From Psilocybe azurescens (Eukaryota > Basidiomycota > Agaricomycetes > Agaricales > Agrocybaceae), in contig JAJIRX010000622.1 in the NCBI GenBank assembly GCA_023853785.1, forward strand, positions 806,001-870,000: DNA of 64,000 bases. The letters are read 5' to 3'. The position numbers and the translations under genes are program-made. The first letter of the stretch is position 1; each line of letters opens with the position of its first letter. Under the pieces are notes generated by a model. The model saw nothing but the letters and a program-made list of their open reading frames with translations. It was not told where the DNA came from and ran no database searches. Below, in pieces: positions 57,001 through 64,000 of the stretch.

Positions 57001-60000
57001 GCAGTAGGATGCTAGGGTGATTAAAGTTAAAGTTGAGTAAGACTCATCTGCTTATACTGTATAACGCTAAGAATACAGACTCACCGTCCTCCAAAGGAGT
57101 TCAACTCTGCAATGACATCATCCTTAAGCCTCTCCTCCAGAATCTCCAATCGCGACGCTGAGATCCCACCGTAGTCTATCCATCCATTCAACGCAAATCA
57201 CAAAGCATCAGTACAACAAACCCTCGATCGCCAATACCAAAAAAATCCCGACCTTTCATATTCCTCAATGAGTAATTTTCCTTCTTAAACAATACGGTGC
57301 GCCATTGATATACACAATTGGCTCTTCCCTCAGCGTGATCCAGATGATCTTCTGAGCCGTAGGGTGCGCTTTTCTGCACTCGGTCCACGACTTCGTCGAT
57401 GGCCGCGATCATAGGCTGACCGAGCGCGTAGATGTCGGTGTCGGGAACTTGGCGGAAGTTGATGGCCCCACGCACGCCATGCTCGACGTGGCGTGACTCT
57501 CCTAGCCATTGGTCGGATTTCAGTAGGGTGCTGAGTAAAATGAATAAGATCAGTTGAGATCGAGAGTTTAGCGGGCAGCGATATTCACATACCTTTCACG
57601 AAGAATGATGCCATTCCGATTCTAAAAGTAAACGATCCCGTAAGAATGCTTTACCCTTCTCTTGCAAAAAAAGATGACAGTGAGAATCCAACCTTAACGA
57701 CATGATCAGAATACTCGTCTCCGAGAATCTGTCCACCAGTAACAGCAACATCGTTCCTCTTCCCCGGCAGCAGCGTCCTCGTCACCGAGCTAGACTTGGA
57801 CAACGACGACAGGTCGTTCACAGGAGCAAAGATGTTCAGCCTGGATCCGTATTGCTTACGCAAGAACTTTATTTGTCTATTAATTGCATTTCCAAGGGAA
57901 AGGGAGAATCAGAGGCAACCCAGACTGTACATGAGAGATAAATGCTTACGTCCAGATTTCTGTCCGTGCCATGAGCCAATCAGAGAAGCTCTGGCTAAAA
58001 TAAGCATCGGAAGTTTCGACAAAGCTGGCAAACGCAATCATAAAGAAACTATGAACCAAAATGAGCATGATAAGAAGGTCTTTAAAGCATTCATTCTGAT
58101 GCTCGTAGTATGTGTTACTTACTATCTCTCCAAGGACCTCATAGCCTTATTCAAAAACTCCTCCCCTTGTGCCTCATCCAAACTTGTCAGCGAGTATCTC
58201 AGTCTGTAGGTCAATATATCTTCGCGTAGATTTGTCACCTGGTCCGCTGTTCGTTAGGGATCCAGTCTTCCGTCAGAAGTGTACCTCTCAAAAATTTATT
58301 TAGTGCAGGGACACACACCGGTATCAATAATCCGATCAACTAGTCGCTTCGCCTGCAGACCATTGTCCAAACAGCCCAGGAGACTAAGAATGACACCGTA
58401 GTTGCCCGTGTATGCTTTGCGCAGGTTCTCCAACAAGGTCGGTTGGGCCATCAGAAGCTCAAGCGCCGATTGCGTGTTGTTATCCTTGAGACCTGCCAGA
58501 GTGGGTTTGATTGGGTCGAGGTCAGATACAGGGAACAGCTCTTACATTGCTGGAGTAGATAGGTGAGGCGGAGAAGTGATTTGCTGAGCTCCTGTTGTTC
58601 GTTGGCTTGCTCGAGCAATTGCAGGATCCGGCTTTCCGTTTGCTGTTCAGGGGTAAAGTCATGTGATGCGATGATTCAATGAAAAAGTAGCACGTACTAC
58701 GCTAGTTGGCTATTGATATTTGTTGAATAAGCTTCCAACAAAGAGACCTAGCCAGACACTCACCGTTTTTGTGCCTGGACCCGAAGAAAGAGGTATCTGG
58801 TCGCTCACCGGCTTTATAGCGTACGGGTCCGGCCCACCCTCGTTCATGATCTGCTTCCGCCGGACGAGAGACGCCGCCACCATTGCGAACGTTGTTCGCA
58901 CGCCGCCCATGCCACAAGAGAACATCAGCGCCGTTTTTGTAGGATGTGAGTCCCTGATAACGCGTAGATATGCGTCGAGGTAGTTATCCTGGAGGTTCAT
59001 TAGTAAATAACTTACATTCACAAGCAAAAGGCTTACTTCAACTGGACGGTCAGGTGAAATAGGGATGCTAGATGGTGTTAGCACTAGTTATACAGAATTA
59101 TTTGGGAAGCTTTACCGATAATACTGATGAACGAATAGTCAGAGAGCTGATAAAATATAACAGGCACACAACTCACATCAACATTCCATCCCCCATCCTT
59201 CATCGTGCCCCAGAGTTCTCGAGATGTCTTCACATTCCTGCTGTCTACTGCAGTCCAAGTAGGCAGAATCGCTCCTTCTCCGATGTCGGAATCTACCTCA
59301 TTGTGAGTAAGTACAATACCACCATATCTGATTTTAATTAGCTCTCAGTGGCCCGACAAGATTCCACTGACGCACCTCATTGCTTCTTGAAGTATGTCGT
59401 TCTTCAGTCTGTTTTCGATTGCTTCCAAATTCTGGGCTCGATCTGATAAAGAAAGTCTTTTTCGTGGCTCGGACGCGTCTCTCAATACGAATGGATGTCC
59501 AGAGATGTAAACTGAACAAGCACCAAAGGTGAATGGACCGCGACAAAGTGAAGTCAACAATACGGTATCGCGTAGACTCACCTATGGGCTCTTCACGGGT
59601 TGAGAACCAGATTACGTGGACGGGGTTTGGAATGTTTGGTCTGCATTGCAAGATAGAAAGAATAGTCCTGATGCCGTGTGTAGGAGGCTGAGCAGCTCCG
59701 AAAACGTTGAGATTGCCATGCCGAGGTGCTCTGAAGCCAGGCGCGCCATGGACATTAAGCTCCAAATCCAAATCACGGCCTTGACCTCTTCAGCTCGAGA
59801 TAGAAATCCGCAGAAGTGGCATCCCTCACCTGACGGGTAATGATCTGTTTTTAAGATGAACCCCCTAGATAGCACGCTCCCCGATCTCGTCTTGACCACG
59901 GACGGTTCGGAGCGCTGGAGAAGGTCGGTGAGGTCCAACGAAGTGGCTTCCATAGATGTGTCTTCTGAATTGTTGGATGACAGCCAAAGACTTCTTCGGG

Positions 60001-60136
60001 GTGGCATTGACGACGGACGGGTGTTGCATAAAAGCGAAGTGCGCGCGGGTGACGAGAACGCCCTCGCGACTCGCGGAGGTTGAGAAGTAGAACGGATCGG
60101 GGTGGCCTCCGAGACAGCCTTGGACAGGTCGGACAT
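54080..60136 (-). CDS. Paladin-like protein with three phosphatase loops
   Basis: Large fungal paladin (PTP-like phytase / inositol hexakisphosphate domain family). The ATG at 60136 leads through a Ser/Pro-rich start to S-V-V-K-T-R-S-G-S-V-L-S-R-G-F-I-L-K-T-D-H. The unit is repeated three times. Each has an A-P-N-F-R-R or A-P-G-F-R-A segment, an R-E-E-P-I/V-x-Y-I block, and a C-x5-R loop: F-S-C-G-M-G-G-V-R-T-T (about 58910), V-N-C-Q-L-G-R-G-R-S-T (about 56765) and F-N-C-Q-M-G-R-G-R-T-T (about 54785). All three keep Cys and Arg. The stop is at 54080. About 25 introns are present, and an 8-base exon lies at 59116-59123. Frames slip at A-rich runs near 57375 and 57290. Animal paladin is a phosphoinositide phosphatase or pseudophosphatase, so activity here should not be assumed. 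Confidence 0.85.
59116..59123 (-). other. 8-base microexon in the paladin-like gene
   Basis: Read on the reverse strand, TATTATCG lies between TCATCAG and GTAAAG. Joined to the exons on either side it gives N-V-D-Y-Y-R-I-P-I-S-P-D-R-P-V-E-D-N-Y-L-D, which fits the family. Skipping it would shift the frame. Confidence 0.75.
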
Positions 60137-60251
60137 TGTGCAACAAAATATGCTTTTGTTAGTGGAGTGAATATTGAAATTAGAAAGCGAGCCAAACGTT
60201 TCAGCTGCGTTGGGGAATGCTTTAAAAGAGTGGGCCCACTGGAGCTGGGAA

Positions 60252-60792
60252 TCTGCATTTCGTTAGTGGGACTTGCGTCCGGATAGTGGGATGGATGGCG
60301 TTTATTGATTCCGGATAGTGGGATTAAAACTGTGCCTAATGCTTGAAGCAACAAGGTCATGCTCTCGAAAATGAAGAGGAAAGCAAGGGCGACCACAAAA
60401 GTGGGGATGGGATTTGAAATCCGTATTTCGTTAGTGTGGTTGGTCTCCGGAACATGGGATGATGGGCGCTTATTGATGCCGGATAGTGGGATAGGGGATT
60501 GGTTGGATTTAAATACGTTGTATGTACTGAAGTCCAATAAGAACGTACCAAAAGACCCCTGGCGCGAAGAAAAAGAACAATCATAAGACCAAAGCGTCAT
60601 CGTGATTACCCTAAAATTAGAATTGTCCAACAAATTTCGGTCTGAAGCGAAATATCCCAGACCTACATAAATACGAGCTCTACGATGGCCTGGTCGCACA
60701 GCCTTTCTCTCGCACCATGGACTCGAAGGAGTGGGAGTGGGATTGGCCTCCGGAAAGTGGGATATGGCACTTACTGATTCCGGATAGTGGGA
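60252..60792. repeat. Dispersed 60-75 base repeats with CCGGATAGTGGGA core
   Basis: Three diverged units at 60252-60325, 60421-60492 and 60731-60792. Each has a first core (TCCGGAxAGTGGGAT or close), 20 bases with TTATTGAT or TTACTGAT, then a second core CCGGATAGTGGGA. They begin about 115 bases upstream of the paladin-like start codon, so they lie in its probable promoter region. No open frame was accepted here. Confidence 0.75.
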
Positions 60793-61289
60793 GGACCCCC
60801 CGGCAATAGAAAAGGAATCTATGTTAAAAATCAGACGAAAACTGTGAAATTTTTGAAATTATCCCTGAGTCCAATCTATGATTTTGAGGTCATATTCTCA
60901 CGTTCCTCGCTTTCAACCTTCAGCATGAAGAGGTCAGAGATGCAGTCGGAGAAAGTAAGGTTAGGGTTCGACTTGAAATAAGTATAACCAAGTTATTTTT
61001 AGTTTTGACACTTGCGCGGTACAAGTGCGGTATGTACTGCATACTTATGGACGACTGGCGCCCATAAACGTTCTCACTCGCATCCGTTTCAATAGAAGCC
61101 CCTATCAATCTAATTATCCCATATTTCATCAAGTCATCCGGAGATCAAACCAATGAATGAATTGTGAATGGTCCTCTTCAAATGCTCTCCGCAGTGAGGG
61201 AAAATTGCTCACTAAGCTCCTGGACATCTGTCTCGAGAAAAATTCTTCGTGTTATTTATAACAAGTTCATAGGTGAAAGGAATCGTCGA
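60793..61289. other. Intergenic
   Basis: About 500 bases with no recognised gene or repeat. Confidence 0.4.
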
Positions 61290-61700
61290 CATTCTCGTCC
61301 GCGGCGTCATCGACTTCCAGGGGATAATGGTCCACCAAGTCCACCAAAGGTGGCCCATGCTCCTGGGTTGACCATTCGTTGTCTGTCACACAGGATTCCC
61401 AGGGGATAAATCCACATTTTTAGACGAAGGCTGATCACTCTCCTGGGTTCTCTCGCTGTTTTTCATTGCCTGCGCTCGTGGCCCTTCCCCTTCGACTCCC
61501 AGGAGATGTACACACGTGTTGCGGCGCATCTCCTGGGTTGGCTCTCGGTGTCCTTACCGTTCGACTCCCAGGGGATGTGGTCACCATGTTCGACAAACGT
61601 GGTCCATATTCTCGGGGTGGCTCTCGCTGTCTGTCCCCGGGCCGTACAACTTATATCCACATTTTTAGACAAAGTTGATCACTCTCCTGGGCCAGCTTTC
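61290..61700. repeat. Degenerate tandem array with CTCCTGGG / CCCAGGGGA
   Basis: Four to five imperfect units of about 85-100 bases. Each has 'CTCCTGGGTTG', a TCTCGxTGTC segment and 'TTCGACTCCCAGGGGATG', sometimes with 'ACATTTTTAGAC.AAG.TGATCACTCTCC'. CTCCTGGG and CCCAGGGG are near-complements, so each unit could fold. Frames crossing it (for example 61463-61672) are repeat-derived and are not annotated as genes. Confidence 0.7.
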
Positions 61701-63400
61701 GCTTTAATTTTCTTGCAGCTTTTCCTCTTCCTGTCGGCGCTATTAATCGTTTCCCTACCTTTCGCTCTGCGCGTTGCCTGTGGTATATTCTTGAGATTCC
61801 AACTTGTGATATCGTTGGCTTTAGTGATTCCTGTTCGCTCATGTCATGTTCTAATGCTATCTGCGTGGACATTCGCGCCACGCCATTCAATAATTTGACC
61901 GAAACCGTGATGCCATCGCCACAGGGCCGATTCTCCCGCTTAATCGAGTATCGGGAACCCGCTGAACCTCCAATATATCGTCTTACAATGTTTTAGCACT
62001 ATTCTCTTTGCTTGAGATCCTTCCGGTGCGATGGCTCTAAAGAGTGGATACAAACTAAGTCTTATTCTCAAGATAAATATATATAGGCTTCCTTACAAAG
62101 TGAAATGTTGGTCCTGTGTCTATCGTCTTCTATGTCCTTGATGCATTGTTCTTCCTCAGGTTGAAGGATGTGAAAGTAAGATATAATTGGACGTAACTAA
62201 TAATCCGCAGTATCTTATGATTTGCTTTAGGCTGGGAGAGATACATTAAAATGAATGGCACCGTGATTCGAAGGCCTCAAGCTTTGAACGCCTCAGTAGT
62301 GGATGATCGACCAATTTTAGTACAGTAATTCATTCCACGAGATCTTCCGGCATCGGGAATCATGAGTGTCTGTCATGTACTCGTTGTTTGAAAACTCACC
62401 ACTCAATAACCTGAAATCTGAAGAATCCTTTATCACACCTGTTCTACTCCTTTTAATGGTGTCCCTTACATTACTGCGAAGTCATAATTCTATGATGTGC
62501 TATCGAGAAATTCGGACACTCATCTGGTGGACACCCGAAGATTCCGAAGGAATTTAGACTTTTCAGACTTTGTTGGACCGAAGTTGAGGATTAGTTCCAC
62601 GTGGACAACGCGTGCCACTACGATCCTCTAAGATCCAATTCTAAAAGCAGCGGCTGATCCGCAGACCTTGAGAAATTTGTGTCAACTTTGTCGAACTTCG
62701 TCGACTAGACGCAATTATTGCCTGAATTACCACGAACGTGATCGATGTAATTCTCAAGAGTCGATGCGTACACTTGCGACAGCCTTCGCTCCAATTCCCT
62801 AGACCTACATGTTTCAGGCAAGCGGTGGGGAGAGCAATTTATAGACTCAATGTCACCATCGCTAGCATTGTATTGCACATTTGATGCAATGCAAAAACAC
62901 GCAGTCGTACATGAACATAATTGAGGTTGCATAGCCTCTCCCCCCCGCTGTAAATATGTGGCAGGGAATTGGAAGCAGAATGCGGGACTGACGCTCAGGG
63001 CGCGTTTTCAGAGTTATTTAATTGCGAAGCGTCTCGAATGAGACAGTACCGTGGAAGCCCGGCCCTTGGTGTATGGATTCTGCGTCGCGGAATTATGCGT
63101 GTCGATGACAGATGTTGTTCTCAAGAGATTAAGATGAGAAGGGGTTGTAGTTGGGGGCCGGGGTAGGGTGGGGTAATGAGACGGTGGGGTGCTTTCTGTG
63201 TGTGTACTGTATGTGTAACCGTGCGAGAGTTTTCCCCCTCTGACAAGTCAGTTTCTGTATATCGGAACGAGTGCAGCCTCAAACGATCATATGACTGTAG
63301 ACAGTTGCTAGCCGGTTTTGAGGCTTCGGTTTGGCCATCAAAATAGCCCAGATATATAGGTGGTCTCACGTGTGGATAGAGATTTGGATAGAGGTTATTG
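61701..63400. other. 1.7 kb intergenic, no supported gene
   Basis: Short frames occur on both strands but none shows a recognisable domain or convincing splice structure. A/T-rich patches alternate with neutral sequence. Confidence 0.4.
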
Positions 63401-63412
63401 CACTTACCTTCA

Positions 63413-63600
63413 TGGCGTCCGGGTCGGAAGTAAGTCTAATGCTTTCTCGTTCATCAAGTAAAGGGGTAAGCCTTCCTGGCCGTCGTTGTGCTTGGCGCGG
63501 AGCTGATGCAGATGATGGGAGGGGTTCGTAAATGTCAATACGACGTACTTCAGTAATATTGAACGTATAGGCCTCGAAGAAAGTTAGTACGATGCACAGA
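63413..63600 (-). other. Possible HORMA-domain exon fragment
   Basis: On the reverse strand a TACTAAC branch-point-like motif and an acceptor TTCGAG precede an exon starting A-Y-T-F-N-I-T-E and ending at GTACGT near 63560. With the preceding Glu this resembles the E-A-Y-T-F-N core of HORMA proteins such as Hop1. A second stretch, E-S-I-R-L-T-S-D-P-D-A-M-K, ends at GTAAGT near 63413. No other HORMA element could be joined, so it may be a fragment or chance. Confidence 0.2.
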
Positions 63601-63644
63601 CGATGTTACACGTACCCTGTTCCCATGCGGAGCAAAGACAGACC

Positions 63645-63953
63645 GCCATTCCTTCCTTCCTTCTGGGCTCCTGATGATTAATCGCTTGAAATTTGTGAAT
63701 GATCCTTGGTCTCACGATCAAGTTTTATATCGAGAATTATGGGCTGCGCGTTCCGTTCGATCAGCAGGACAGAGGCGTAAATGAAAGCGTGTTAGACATC
63801 GACTTGCGCCATTCTTTCCTTCCGTCTGGCTCCTGATGACTGATCTGAATTTTGTGAGCGGTCCAAGGTCTCACGACCAAGTTTTATATCGAGAGTATGG
63901 ACTGGCGTTCCGTTAGATCAGCAGGACAGAGGCTTAAATGAAGCGTGTTAGAC
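63645..63953. repeat. Tandem duplication of about 150 bases
   Basis: 63645-63797 and 63808-63953 are similar along their length: 'gccattc.ttccttcc', 'ggctcctgatga', 'tctcacgaccaagttttatatcgaga', 'gatcagcaggacagaggc' and 'gcgtgttagac'. They differ by small indels and substitutions. No coding potential was recognised. Confidence 0.85.
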
Positions 63954-64000
63954 TTCTACTGTCAAGGAAGCTAAGGGATGGGAAGAGATATGGATGTAAA

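Noticed and set aside
61463..61678. Open frames inside the 61.3-61.7 kb array
   Set aside because: They arise from the repeat itself and show no domain.

Overview
The window looks like nuclear DNA of a basidiomycete fungus, most likely an Agaricomycete (inference). The genes are cut by many short introns of roughly 45-70 bases, mostly GT-AG. Typical families are present: a seven-helix membrane protein with a GIAPT-like motif, a WW-like protein with C-terminal membrane helices, a NACHT NTPase, and F-box paralogues. Conserved eukaryotic genes include eIF6, FRA10AC1, NDUFAF7, paladin, an Mgr3-like TPR protein and an enoyl-CoA hydratase. I recognised no rRNA, tRNA, CRISPR array or complete transposon.

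Layout. 0-4.9 kb: the tail of an acidic protein, then three reverse-strand F-box paralogues, the first broken. 4.98-7.6 kb: an uncharacterised Ser-rich protein with one membrane segment. 7.9-8.5 kb: a forward F-box remnant. 9.1-10.5 kb: an intact 7TM gene. 10.9-21.2 kb: a housekeeping-like block with a very low-complexity nuclear-type protein (reverse), a Shewanella-like metallophosphatase (forward), an enoyl-CoA hydratase (reverse) and the Mgr3-like gene (forward). 22.5-33.4 kb: a tandem segmental duplication. Each copy carries an uncharacterised gene ('gene X', forward) facing a lectin gene with DM9 repeats and H-type lectin domain (reverse). The left copy is split by about 2.5 kb containing a damaged HDHD2-type hydrolase gene. 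34.8-36 kb: a GH5 glucanase remnant and another F-box remnant. 36.3-43.3 kb: AIF/FSP1-like oxidoreductase (reverse), FRA10AC1 (forward), NDUFAF7 (reverse), eIF6 (forward). 43.8-50.1 kb: a truncated copy of the WW-like gene, a NACHT NTPase, and the larger WW-like gene. 51-52 kb: a GYPPN-repeat protein. 54.1-60.1 kb: a multi-exon paladin-like phosphatase. 60.1-64 kb: mostly non-coding, with three sets of short repeats and a possible HORMA fragment.

Four divergent pairs share short upstream regions (low-complexity gene/phosphatase, hydratase/Mgr3, AIF/FRA10AC1, NDUFAF7/eIF6). The clearest candidate for something new is the DM9 plus H-type lectin gene paired with gene X. Carbohydrate recognition is implied by the two domain families; the role of gene X is unknown.

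A caution for the whole window: many otherwise conserved reading frames are broken by a single missing or extra base, often in a homopolymer. Some breaks may be sequencing or assembly errors rather than decay. All exon joins were made by eye from conserved protein sequence and splice sites.
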